A stretch of 38,265 nt of DNA from a bacterium (GTDB lineage: Bacteria; Myxococcota_A; Bradymonadia; REDH01), in contig JAUICO010000042.1 of assembly GCA_030427825.1 (NCBI GenBank), positions 1 to 38,265 on the forward strand, given 5' to 3'. How positions within the stretch are numbered: the first letter of the stretch is position 1; each line of letters starts with the position of its first letter. Below the pieces are notes generated by a model. It was given only the letters and a program-made list of their open reading frames with translations. It was not told the origin of the DNA and ran no database searches. Shown one piece after another: positions 1-8,661 of this stretch. The position numbers were made by a program, and so were the translations under genes.

Positions 1-1
1 T

Positions 2-865
2 CGCACCTTCAACCTTGACCTGAAATTCGCGCAATCCATTCTTCGTTTCTTTCGCGAGCGTGACGAAGAGTGTTTCCTTCACTTCGAGATGGTTCCGGAT
101 CGAATGCCGGACGCCCTGATCGAAGAACTCGCACACTTCTCTGACGGAATGGTGCAGCTGGAGGTCGGGATCCAGACCTTCCATGGCCCAAGCGCGGCCG
201 CGGTTCAGCGACGAACAAAGCTGGATGTTGCTCTCGCCAACATGCAGCGGCTCAGAAACGAGACGGGGGTACACATTCACGCAGATTTGATTGCCGGCCT
301 TCCCTACGAGAGCGTGCAGACATTCGCCGTGGGATTCGATCGACTTTTTGCCGCCAATCCACACGAGATTCAACTGGGGATCCTGAAGCGCCTGCGAGGC
401 TTCCCCCTGGCACAGCACGAAGAGGCGCAGGGAATGCGCTTCTCACGAGAAGCACCGTACGAAGTCCTTTCGACGCCAACGATGAGCTTTTCCGAACTGG
501 TCGCGATGCGACGGACCGCACGGTACTACGATCTCATCGTGAACCAGGGACGCTTTCCCCGGTCCTCTAAGGCGCTGTGTGCGGCATATGCAGCGGACGG
601 TGGTGTCTTCAACGGCCTGCTGGCGCTCAGCGCGGCGCTCCACGAACGTTTCGGACGAGCACACGGGATCGCATTCGTTCAGCTCGCCGAAGCTCTCCGC
701 GACGCGATGGACGATGCCGGAATCGAAGATGCAAACAAGTTGATCGAAGAGGATTTCACGGAGGACGGCCGTCGGCGCCCGCCCCCCTTTCTGACCGGCG
801 TCGTGCCTCGAAGTGAACGGAAGCGGGCACGCATGCAGCGCCAGCAGCGGCATCTGCGTTCATAG
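2..865 (+). CDS. B12-binding-type radical SAM protein, DUF4080 family, C-terminal part
   Basis: The gene enters from the left edge already open, so its start and the expected N-terminal B12-binding region and CxxxCxxC cluster site are outside the window. The first visible residues (RTFNLDLKFAQ at bases 2-34) match the DRTFN block of radical SAM barrels in this family. The segment VQLEVGIQTFH is the typical next barrel strand, and LIAGLPYE is the HemN-like strand after it. The region from about base 420 on corresponds to the DUF4080 helical C-terminus, and the chain ends in a basic tail. Family members are predicted methyltransferase-like or ring-modifying radical enzymes, but the substrate is unknown. 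The family call is fairly secure; no reaction can be assigned. Confidence 0.8.
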   Translation, partial: RTFNLDLKFAQSILRFFRERDEECFLHFEMVPDRMPDALIEELAHFSDGMVQLEVGIQTFHGPSAAAVQRRTKLDVALANMQRLRNETGVHIHADLIAGLPYESVQTFAVGFDRLFAANPHEIQLGILKRLRGFPLAQHEEAQGMRFSREAPYEVLSTPTMSFSELVAMRRTARYYDLIVNQGRFPRSSKALCAAYAADGGVFNGLLALSAALHERFGRAHGIAFVQLAEALRDAMDDAGIEDANKLIEEDFTEDGRRRPPPFLTGVVPRSERKRARMQRQQRHLRS

Positions 866-1033
866 ATCGGCGCGCAATGGAGCCAGGCCGTCACAGCTGT
901 TGCAGCCTGAAACTGCGCGGGCGCCGAGCGACAGGCCGGTGTCGCCTCTATCGGGGGGCCTTCGACGTGCGAATCGCGCTGTATCGGGTGTTTTGCACTT
1001 TGCGCGGAACCGAAGACGTGCTTCCCTTGTCGG

Positions 1034-1798
1034 GTGAAAAGGAAGCACGAACCGACATCCGCAGAGGGTCCGCTGCACTTCGGACCGGATTACGAGGAAG
1101 CAGTCGTCCTGTCTGACGGCGGCGAGCTTGTCTTTCGCCTGATCCACCCAGAAGACAAAGACCTGCTCCTGGACGGGCTTTCCCGCCTCTCGGTGGAGTC
1201 CAGGTTTGCACGATTTCTAAGTGCACGGGCGTCGCTGTCGCCGAGTATCCTCGCGTACCTAACCGAGGTCGATCAGCACACACACTTTGCGCTGGTGGCC
1301 GGGGAACGCCTGGAGGACGGTTCCTCAAGAGGGCTCGGCGTAGCCAGGTACGTGTGCGAACCGGAGGATCCGAGCACCGCCGAAGCGGCGATTGCAGTCG
1401 CCGACGAGGCACACGGTCGCGGGGTCGGCGGCATGCTATTTCGACGGCTGGTGGCGGCGGCGCGGGAGCGCGGCGTTACTACCTTCACGATGGATGTTCT
1501 CCCGGGCAACGAGAAGATGTTGAGGCTGCTGCGCGCAATGTTTCCCGACGGCAGCGCCGAGCTTCGCAACGATGGCGGCGTTGAGGTTCTGTCGATTCGA
1601 TGCCCGCTACCCGAGGTGAGCCCGGACAACCTGAACCACGCGGATATGGGCAGGCTGTACCAGGTCTTCAAGCACGCTGCCGAGGAGCTGATCCATGTCG
1701 TGCGGCGCGCGAGAGACATTCCTCTGCCCTCCGTATTGAAGCGCGGATCCCAGGCAGACCGAGCAGCGTCGGAGGCGGCAGCAGAACCGCAGACCTGA
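1034..1798 (+). CDS. GNAT-family N-acetyltransferase
   Basis: The product is 254 residues and starts at GTG. No strong ribosome binding site is visible, so the first 20 or so residues are uncertain. The segment RLIHPEDKDLLLDGLSRLS at about residues 36-54, followed by SRFARFL, is the signature of the GNAT subgroup related to Pat-type protein lysine acetyltransferases. The acetyl-CoA pyrophosphate-binding turn is HGRGVGGML near residues 127-135, fitting the R/QxxGxG/A pattern, followed by the helix FRRLVAAARERGV. The basic Ala-rich C-terminus after residue 215 lies outside the fold. The role is acetyl transfer from acetyl-CoA to an amine. The acceptor cannot be read from sequence. No cyclic-nucleotide domain is fused to it. 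Confidence 0.8.
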   Translation: MKRKHEPTSAEGPLHFGPDYEEAVVLSDGGELVFRLIHPEDKDLLLDGLSRLSVESRFARFLSARASLSPSILAYLTEVDQHTHFALVAGERLEDGSSRGLGVARYVCEPEDPSTAEAAIAVADEAHGRGVGGMLFRRLVAAARERGVTTFTMDVLPGNEKMLRLLRAMFPDGSAELRNDGGVEVLSIRCPLPEVSPDNLNHADMGRLYQVFKHAAEELIHVVRRARDIPLPSVLKRGSQADRAASEAAAEPQT

Positions 1799-1939
1799 CG
1801 ACGGCCGCACAGCCCGCTGTGCTCAATAGACGCAATGGTCTATGAACATTGCCCAGTGACTGGAAGCAGCCCCTCACCGTGATTCGTGTCGCCGGGCCGG
1901 CGGCCGCTCGCCGTGAGTCAGCCTGGCGAGGCATCTGAT

Positions 1940-3874
1940 ATGCGCCGACGAATTTTGATCGCAATCGCGCTGATTCTCCTCGCGGTGGCCCTCTTCTCGT
2001 TTCCGTCGGCGCAGTCTGTCGCCGCCGGCGTCGCTCTCTTCCTGTTCGGAATGAAGGGTCTTGAGGACGGGTTTTCGGGCTTTGGTGGCGGCGCGCTGGA
2101 GCGCGCGCTCGAGCGCGCGACTGCATCAAAGGCGCGGGCTTTCGGTTTCGGAGTGGCGTCGACGGCCGTCATGCAGTCGAGCTCCCTGGTGACCGTCATC
2201 ACGATCTCCTTTCTCTCGGCAGGCCTGATGTCGCTTGCGAGCGGCATCCTCGTCATTTTCGGAGCCAATCTCGGCACAACCACCGGCGCATGGCTGATGG
2301 CTGCGTTCGGGATGAAGGCAAACCTGTCTGCGGCCGCCATGCCACTGCTGGTCTTCGGTGGAATCTTCTCGATGCAGCGAAAGCAGACGGTACACGCCAT
2401 CGGTAGCATCTGCGCCGGCATCGGATTTCTCTTCCTCGGCATCCACTTCATGAAGGAGGGGTTCTCAGAGGTCTCGGAGTCGGTGGATCTGACCGCGCTC
2501 GCGCTGCCCGGAATCGCCGGTCTGGTCGTCTTTACACTCGTAGGCGCGTTCATGACGATCGTCATGCAGTCGAGTCACGCCACCCTGATGCTGACAATCG
2601 CCGCGTTGTCCACCGGTCAGGTAACCTACGGAAACGCTCTCGCGCTGACGATCGGCGCAAACATCGGCACGACGATTTCTGCGGTTATCGGCGCCGCCGG
2701 GTCGAATGCGCGGGGGCGCCGTCTCGCGGCTGCACACGTGGTGTTCAATGTCGTGACCGGCGTATTGGCGCTGGCGCTCATTGTTCCGTTGGGCGCGCTC
2801 GTCGACCTGACCGGCGACGCGCTGGGTATCGGAGCCGAGAACTGGACGATGAAGCTGGCTGTCTTCCACAGCTACTTCAACATTCTGGGGGTGGTCGTCA
2901 TGTGGCCTTTCGTATCCAAACTGGTCGTGTGGCTCGAGCGCGCATTTCGCGATAAGGACGACGCCGCACACAGTGTCTGGCTCAACGACGCTGCGCTGCG
3001 CCACCCGGGAGCGGCGGTTGAGGCGATGCTGCGAGAGGCGGACCACCTCCTGGACAACGCCTTTGAGGTGCTTGTGCACTCCGTGGGGATTCATCGGTCT
3101 GACGTGCTCTCGTCACTCTCGTTGGACGAGCTTGTCTCCCGGCCTCAGGCGCCCTTTGAGCCCGACGTGCTGGCGGCGTACCAGCGCCGCGTAAAGCACA
3201 TCTACTCAGAGTTGTTTGAGTTCGCTACCGAGGCGCATTCCTCGCTGTCGCGGAGTCAACAAGCACGTGCAAACGGCGTTCGTGTCGCCAGCCGACGAAT
3301 CGCGGTCGCAGTGCGGGCCGTAACATTGATGGTGCCGAACCTGCTACGCTATGGCCGTGGTACGCCGCCCGAAGCGTTCCAGATCTACCAGCAGCTGCGC
3401 CGCCAGATCGCCAGTGCTTTTCGCGCCGTGTACCGAGCCAGGGCGGCCGACTCGGTGAACGAGGGAGCGGCGATTGTGGAGCTGCTGCGTCGCGAGGTGG
3501 CGACCACAGACGCCGATGTGAACCGACGACTTGATGAGCTGGTGCGCTCACGCTCAATCGCCGCGACCGTCGCGACGAGTATCATGAACGACAGCGGCCA
3601 CGTGTTTGACATCGCCACCGCCCTCGCCGACGCCGCGGAGGCGCTATACGTCGTGCATGAAGCGGGAGCTGAGGACCTCGCTGAGCGCGCCAGAGACGAG
3701 CAGATCCCGATGCACACGGGAGAGATTCGCAACACCTACGATGAGCTGCGTAAGACCGGGCGCCTCCAGGCTATCGGTGACATTCGTCTGACCGGACAAT
3801 ATGAGCGGGTCAACATGGACCGCGAAGAACGCGCCAAACGAAGAGCCGAGCCAAAGGGAAGGGACCGGAGCTGA
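1940..3874 (+). CDS. Na+/phosphate cotransporter (NptA/PNaS family) with PhoU-like C-terminal domain
   Basis: I chose ATG 1940 because the hydrophobic segment follows it at once and a GGCGAGG box lies 8 bases upstream; the frame is open from a GTG at 1886. The 644-residue product has an N-terminal half of multiple membrane segments with the inverted duplication of this family. Each half carries a QSS motif (QSSSLVTVITISF near residue 78 and QSSHATLMLTIAA near residue 210), and each is followed by a Gly-Ala-Asn loop (GANLGTTTG, GANIGTTIS). From about residue 350 the chain becomes soluble and helical, as in PhoU-like domains. The predicted role is Na+-coupled phosphate uptake at the inner membrane, with the PhoU-like tail as regulator. 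The family is certain; transport of phosphate itself is inferred. Confidence 0.9.
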   Translation: MRRRILIAIALILLAVALFSFPSAQSVAAGVALFLFGMKGLEDGFSGFGGGALERALERATASKARAFGFGVASTAVMQSSSLVTVITISFLSAGLMSLASGILVIFGANLGTTTGAWLMAAFGMKANLSAAAMPLLVFGGIFSMQRKQTVHAIGSICAGIGFLFLGIHFMKEGFSEVSESVDLTALALPGIAGLVVFTLVGAFMTIVMQSSHATLMLTIAALSTGQVTYGNALALTIGANIGTTISAVIGAAGSNARGRRLAAAHVVFNVVTGVLALALIVPLGALVDLTGDALGIGAENWTMKLAVFHSYFNILGVVVMWPFVSKLVVWLERAFRDKDDAAHSVWLNDAALRHPGAAVEAMLREADHLLDNAFEVLVHSVGIHRSDVLSSLSLDELVSRPQAPFEPDVLAAYQRRVKHIYSELFEFATEAHSSLSRSQQARANGVRVASRRIAVAVRAVTLMVPNLLRYGRGTPPEAFQIYQQLRRQIASAFRAVYRARAADSVNEGAAIVELLRREVATTDADVNRRLDELVRSRSIAATVATSIMNDSGHVFDIATALADAAEALYVVHEAGAEDLAERARDEQIPMHTGEIRNTYDELRKTGRLQAIGDIRLTGQYERVNMDREERAKRRAEPKGRDRS

Positions 3875-3911
3875 ACGTCATGCCTCCGAGCGACTCTGTT
3901 GCGCGCAGCCC

Positions 3912-3945
3912 GGCCCCGGCATGTCCCCGGCCCCAGCATGTCCCC
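3912..3945. repeat. 17-bp tandem repeat, two copies
   Basis: Two adjacent 17-base units (3912-3928 and 3929-3945) differ at one base. They lie in the short gap between the convergent cotransporter and phosphatase genes. The repeat is C/G-rich and shows no T-run, so I do not call it a terminator. Confidence 0.7.
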
Positions 3946-3980
3946 GGCACTCGATGGTCCCTGACGGTCCGGGGATGCGG

Positions 3981-4973
3981 TCACTCCAATACACGCACCG
4001 AGTCTCCTACGATCTCGAGCCCCTGGCCCGGCCCGCCGTAGTACTCGGCGATACCCACATCAACGCGCCAGACCCGCCCGTTGCAGCCACTGTTCACACC
4101 GAGCTCGTACTGCACCGTGTGGCCGACGATCATCCGCTTTGCGTTCAGTGACTCGAGCGCCTCTGCCAACAGCTCGCAGTCATCAGCGTCCACCATGTCA
4201 TCAGAGAAGTGACGCGACCAGATGGCGCTGTCTTCACCTTCGGTGATCGCCGGCCTGGTGCGTTCGCCTCTCATCCACGCCTGTGTCTCGGCGTTCAGCC
4301 GCTCGAGCCCGTATTCAACCAGGTGTGGAAGCGCGCCGCCGTGAACAAACACATTGTCGCCGATCTGGACGATCGTATTGTGCCCCGCGAGCAGGCGCGC
4401 GTAGGGGCCGCCGGGTCTGAAAGCAGCTACCCTTCCTCGCTGGTATTCTTCATATTGTTGAAGCAGCGGGTCGCCCGGGTCGTAGGGCGTATCCGCGAAG
4501 TCCAGCCACCCGCCCTCGGTCACGTATCGGAAGTCGAAATCCACATTCATCAGCTCGTGGTTTCCGTGCAGCACGTACACAGCACCGCCGGCGGCGTGCG
4601 CTTCATCGGCCAACACCTCCAGCCAGTCGAGAATCGCCTGCTCTTCGTCTCCGCGATCGAGCTGGTCACCCACCTGGACAAATGACGCCGTGCCCGCAGC
4701 CCAGTGCAGGTTCCGATCGATGACGCCGATATCCAGGAGAGTCTCCTGCATCGCGTTCATGTCGCCGTGAACGTCGCCAATCGCCACGATGCGGCCGACC
4801 GCCGGATTGAAGGTCGGTGGTGGGATCGTGCGTGTGTCCGAACTTTCCGCTGCGTCGTCGCCAAGAAGGACGTCGCGCGTGTGTGTGTTGCTACCGCTGT
4901 CAGCTGTGTCCGTCGCGCTTTCGCTACAAGCGGTCAGGGACAGCGCAAGCACCAGGAATAGCGGGTTCTTCAT
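3981..4973 (-). CDS. Lipoprotein metallophosphatase of the PPP/calcineurin-like superfamily (Shewanella-like phosphatase type)
   Basis: The 330-residue product begins with a lipoprotein signal (LVLALSLTAC, lipidated Cys16) and a Ser/Thr/Asp-rich spacer. The metallophosphatase core follows with its metal-ligand motifs in order: GDVHGD near residue 66, GDQLDRGDE near 101, GNHELMN near 136, and later FVHGGALPH and IVGHTVQ. This set, with the GDxxDRG and GNHE spacing, is that of PPP-type phosphatases, closest in style to the Shewanella-like group. The expected activity is metal-dependent hydrolysis of phosphate monoesters, possibly phosphoprotein, on the periplasmic side. It is convergent with the phosphate cotransporter, which might use released phosphate; that link is only suggestive. 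Confidence 0.85.
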   Translation of the reverse strand: MKNPLFLVLALSLTACSESATDTADSGSNTHTRDVLLGDDAAESSDTRTIPPPTFNPAVGRIVAIGDVHGDMNAMQETLLDIGVIDRNLHWAAGTASFVQVGDQLDRGDEEQAILDWLEVLADEAHAAGGAVYVLHGNHELMNVDFDFRYVTEGGWLDFADTPYDPGDPLLQQYEEYQRGRVAAFRPGGPYARLLAGHNTIVQIGDNVFVHGGALPHLVEYGLERLNAETQAWMRGERTRPAITEGEDSAIWSRHFSDDMVDADDCELLAEALESLNAKRMIVGHTVQYELGVNSGCNGRVWRVDVGIAEYYGGPGQGLEIVGDSVRVLE

Positions 4974-5130
4974 CGGGGCTTCTCATCGAATGCAGGTGAG
5001 TGGCTCTACTCCACACGAGCGGGTACCGACAACGTACACGGTCACTGCCGGCGGCCACACCGTTGCGTTGTGTCCCCCTTCCGTGCGATTGTGAGGGCCG
5101 GCGCAGCGACTACCCGGCACGTGAGGCTCC

Positions 5131-6892
5131 ATGGACCCATGTCTCCCGCAGAATGACCCCAATTCTGAAGCACGCGCCCGTCAGATTGCCACTGATGGTC
5201 GCCGCTACGAATGGGACCACAGCTGGCCACCCGGCGTCGGCACGCCTACCGCGACGAACAAGGCGGACCACTTCTCGATCCCGTATATCCTGCGCGTGCA
5301 GGCGCTCAACATGGAGATCGTCGCCAACCACCGGCGCATGGACGTCGAGTTGGAACGCGCCGGCGATTTCACTGCCAATCACGACGAGATCGAAGATTCG
5401 AAGTCCGCGTGACCTGATCGCAGCGTTCTTCGCCCCGGCAGACTCTTTCTCCAAAGTCGCCAGCCGGGAGTGGCCGACAGATCCTGCCGACTACCTCGAG
5501 ATCTTTCAGGCGATCGCCAAACCGCCGATCCTTGAACATCTTGAGGCGCGCCCCGAAGACGATGACCTGATCTTCGCCTGGCAGCGAATCGCGGGCGTGA
5601 ACCCCATGATGGTTCACCAGGCGACGCAACTGCCGCCGCACTTCCCCGTCACCGAGGCCATGGCCGCAGCCGGCCTGTCGGCGGGCGATACCCTCGCGGC
5701 GGCATTGGACGAAGGCCGCGCGCTTCTCGCAGATTATGCACTTCTCGACGGTGTGAAGAACGGAGTCAATGCAGGGCGCAGCAAGTGGTGCCCGGCACCA
5801 CTTGCCCTCTTTGTCATGGATCCCGAGGGCCGGGAACAACGACAGCTTCGACCGATCGCGATCCAGGTAATGCAGGCACCGAGCGCTGAGAACTGTGTTT
5901 GGACGCCCGCCCACGGGTGGCGATGGAAGATGGCGAAACTTGCCGTTCAGGTCGCTGACGGTGTCTCCCATGAAGCCGTCTTCCACCTCGGGGAAACGCA
6001 TCTGGTCGTCGGCGTCGCTGTGACCGCGATGTTCAACAACCTGGCCGGGAATCATCCTCTGCGCCTTCTTCTTGAACCACACAGCGAGTTTACTCTGTCG
6101 ATCAATGAATCTGCGAAGACTTCGCTGATCGCACCGGGTGGCATCGTCGACCGTGTCACTGCGCCGGCGATTGAAACGACCGTAGCGGCGGTGGCGTCAT
6201 CTGTTACCGGTTTCGATTTTGCTGCGAAGCTGCAGCCGCGCGCCCTCGACGCCCGCGGACTGATGGATCGAAGCGCGCTTCCGGACCTTCCCTATCGTGA
6301 CGACAGCATCGAAGTGTGGGAGGTCATACGTCGCTTTGTGGGCGCGTACATCGCCCTCTACTACAGGTGCGACGCCGACGTAGCGGACGACTACGAGCTC
6401 GCCGCCTGGTTCGCAGAGATTCGCGATCCTTCGCGGGGGAACATGGTAAATGCCGGCGATCCGAAGACCGTAGAAGGACTCTCGGACTGGGTCGCAACGC
6501 TGATATTCACCGCGACCGCGCAGCACGCGGTGGTGAACTTCGGCCAATGCCCATTCATGTCGCCCCAGACCGTGATGCCCGGCGCCCTTTGGGCCCCGCC
6601 GGTCAGCGCCTCAACGCCGGACACCATGGAAGCATGGGCGGCGATGTTGCCACCGTGGGACGCCGGTGTGCTCTCTGCCGACACCGTCTATCAGTTGTCC
6701 GGTATTCGGGAGAACATTCTCGGGCACTACGGTCTCTTCGAGTTTCACAGCCGCGAAGCGTCGCAGCTGGCACGCACGTTCAAGAGTGAGCTCAAGGAGC
6801 TCGACCACCGCATCGCGGAACGCGACGCGCAGCGTCTGCTGACGTTCCCCTTCCTTCGACCTTCGTTGATTCCAAACAGCATCCACATTTGA
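5131..6892 (+). CDS. Lipoxygenase 1 (apparent +1 frameshift near 5390-5410)
   Basis: Non-heme iron dioxygenase of polyunsaturated fatty acids, lacking a PLAT domain. The start is ATG 5131 (GTGAGG box 5 bases upstream), and its N-terminus MDPCLPQNDP matches that of the next gene. This frame stops at 5412. The homologous sequence continues in the frame one base later, from about 5400 to the stop at 6892, so one extra base (or a two-base loss) separates the halves. Restored length is about 587 residues. Iron-binding elements are intact: HxxxxH at 5984 and 5999, the HAVVNFG motif with His at 6524 and Asn at 6536, and a C-terminal Ile. It is either a sequencing error or a recently broken gene. A six-base gap to the next gene indicates an operon. 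Confidence 0.85.
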
Positions 6893-6898
6893 GGTTCA

Positions 6899-8629
6899 AT
6901 GTCGCACCCTCACAGCCCGTGCCTGCCGCAGAACGACCCCTTCCAGGATGCTCGATTGAAGGCTCTCGGAAAAGCACGGGATCAATATGTGTTTGATCGC
7001 AGCTATCGAGACATTGCGATCTCTGAAAAACTTGCCGAAGGCGAGGGGTTCTCGGCAGGCTACATTGCGATGACCGCCGGGATCGAGGCAAAGAAGCTGC
7101 AGAACCGTACGTCGATCGGACTGCATCTGCCGGCGGACACGAACGACGACGGACGCACGGGCTTCAGCGAGCGAGCCGCCTTCCTGCACGCCGCGCTCTC
7201 GTCAGAGCTGCCGGATCGCAGAGTCGACACACTCAGCGAGTACCGCGCGCTCTACCCCGCTTTTGGGTTGCCGGCCTCAGAGTCGCGCTATGCGAAGGAC
7301 TGGTGGTTTGCCTACCAACACTTTGCCGGCAGCTCACCGGTCACCGTCCGGGTCGCGACCGAAATCCCCGACAACTTTCCGCTGACGGACAGCCACCTTC
7401 GCGCCGCAACCGGCGACAATGACACATTGGGTGCAGCTCTCGCCGAAGGGCGCCTCTTCCTGTGCGACTACAAGATTCTCGATGGGCTGAGCTGCGGTGT
7501 ATTCAAAGGACGACAGAAGTACTTATGGGCGCCTATCCTGGCGCTGGCCATGCGTGCGGGCGCCGCCGGCCCCTCAGACGGCCTCGTCGTCGTCGGCATC
7601 CAGTGCAACCAACGCCCGAGCGAGGACAACCCAATCTGGACACCATCCGCCGGCGTCGCATGGGACATGGCCAGGACCTGTGTTCAGACCGCAGACTGCC
7701 ATATCGGAGAGATCGAAAACCACACAGGATTGTGCCACCTGGTCGCTGAATCCGTGCTGTTGGCTTCACACCGAGAGCTGGCGCCGAATCATCCGCTCAT
7801 GGTGCTGCTCAAGCCTCACTTTGCGTTTACTCAGAACACAAACCAGGTGATGCGCCGGGACTTCATCGCGCCCACCGGCTTCATGGTCGAGTACCAGTCA
7901 CCGACCGACGATTCGGCCTTCGAGCTGGTCCACCGCACGCTGTCGAACTTTGACTTCGGCGCCTCTGACCTGGAGGCGCACCTTGCTGCGCGCGGGATGG
8001 ACGACCCGGAGCGAATGCCATGGTATCCACTCCGCGACGACGGCCTGCCCGTGATGCGAGCGATTCGTAACTGGGTCGAATCGTATCTTGAGGTGTATTA
8101 CCCAAATGACGCGTTGGTGGGTGCGGACACCGAGGTCAGGCGATGGCTCGCCGCGATCGGCGACCCGAATCAGGGCGGCCTGCGAGGTGTGCCGCGGGTG
8201 CAGACTCGGTCCGAGCTTGCACGCATCGTCGCCGCAATCATCTGGCGTGTTACGGCATTTCACTCGACGATAAACTACACGGGGTGGGAGTTCCGCGGCT
8301 GGGTTCCCAACTATCCTACCGCGGCGTTCGGACCGGGCCCCAGTCCCGGCACCGCCCACACAGAAGCCGACCTGCTCGCCATGTTTCCCCCGCTCGATGT
8401 CACCATCGGCGTTCAGGAGGTCATGTATCAACTGGGCCACGCGCGCTACAATCGCCTGGGCGACTATGGCCGCCGTGATTTCACGGATGCTCGCGTTGTT
8501 GGCGCCAAAGAGGCGTTCAGATCTGAGCTTGCTGAGGTCGCGACGGCGACAGACGCTCGCAACCGTACACGCCCCGTTCCATATAATTATCTGCACCCCG
8601 ACAACATCCCGGCCAGTATCCATGTTTGA
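6899..8629 (+). CDS. Lipoxygenase 2
   Basis: A 576-residue paralogue of the preceding gene with a GAGG box 4 bases before its ATG. It is predicted to insert O2 into polyunsaturated fatty acids to give hydroperoxides. It has only the catalytic helical domain and no PLAT domain. The first two iron ligands are His275 and His280 in the HxxxxH motif. The following segment NHPLMVLLKPHF is typical of the family, and His455 and Asn459 form the HSTIN motif. The chain ends in IHV, so the C-terminal carboxylate ligand would be supplied by Val rather than the usual Ile. The N-terminal PCLPQNDP is shared with the first copy, showing a tandem duplication, although the two have diverged strongly. No signal peptide is evident, so a cytoplasmic location is likely. 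Confidence 0.92.
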   Translation: MSHPHSPCLPQNDPFQDARLKALGKARDQYVFDRSYRDIAISEKLAEGEGFSAGYIAMTAGIEAKKLQNRTSIGLHLPADTNDDGRTGFSERAAFLHAALSSELPDRRVDTLSEYRALYPAFGLPASESRYAKDWWFAYQHFAGSSPVTVRVATEIPDNFPLTDSHLRAATGDNDTLGAALAEGRLFLCDYKILDGLSCGVFKGRQKYLWAPILALAMRAGAAGPSDGLVVVGIQCNQRPSEDNPIWTPSAGVAWDMARTCVQTADCHIGEIENHTGLCHLVAESVLLASHRELAPNHPLMVLLKPHFAFTQNTNQVMRRDFIAPTGFMVEYQSPTDDSAFELVHRTLSNFDFGASDLEAHLAARGMDDPERMPWYPLRDDGLPVMRAIRNWVESYLEVYYPNDALVGADTEVRRWLAAIGDPNQGGLRGVPRVQTRSELARIVAAIIWRVTAFHSTINYTGWEFRGWVPNYPTAAFGPGPSPGTAHTEADLLAMFPPLDVTIGVQEVMYQLGHARYNRLGDYGRRDFTDARVVGAKEAFRSELAEVATATDARNRTRPVPYNYLHPDNIPASIHV

Positions 8630-8661
8630 ACACGGGTCGGCCGGGTGAACTCTACCGCTTC

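Noticed and set aside
3912..3980. Terminator between the cotransporter and phosphatase genes
   Set aside because: C/G-rich repeats and a possible CCCCGG/CCGGGG pairing exist, but there is no T-run on either strand.
5000..5400. Open frame from 5000 as the start of the first lipoxygenase
   Set aside because: Its first 130 residues are Arg/Ser/Pro-rich with no lipoxygenase similarity, whereas the frame starting at 5131 matches the N-terminus of the second copy. The real gene is frameshifted.
5380..5412. Programmed ribosomal frameshift in lipoxygenase 1
   Set aside because: No slippery run or downstream structure is evident, and such regulation is not known in this family. Error or mutation is simpler.
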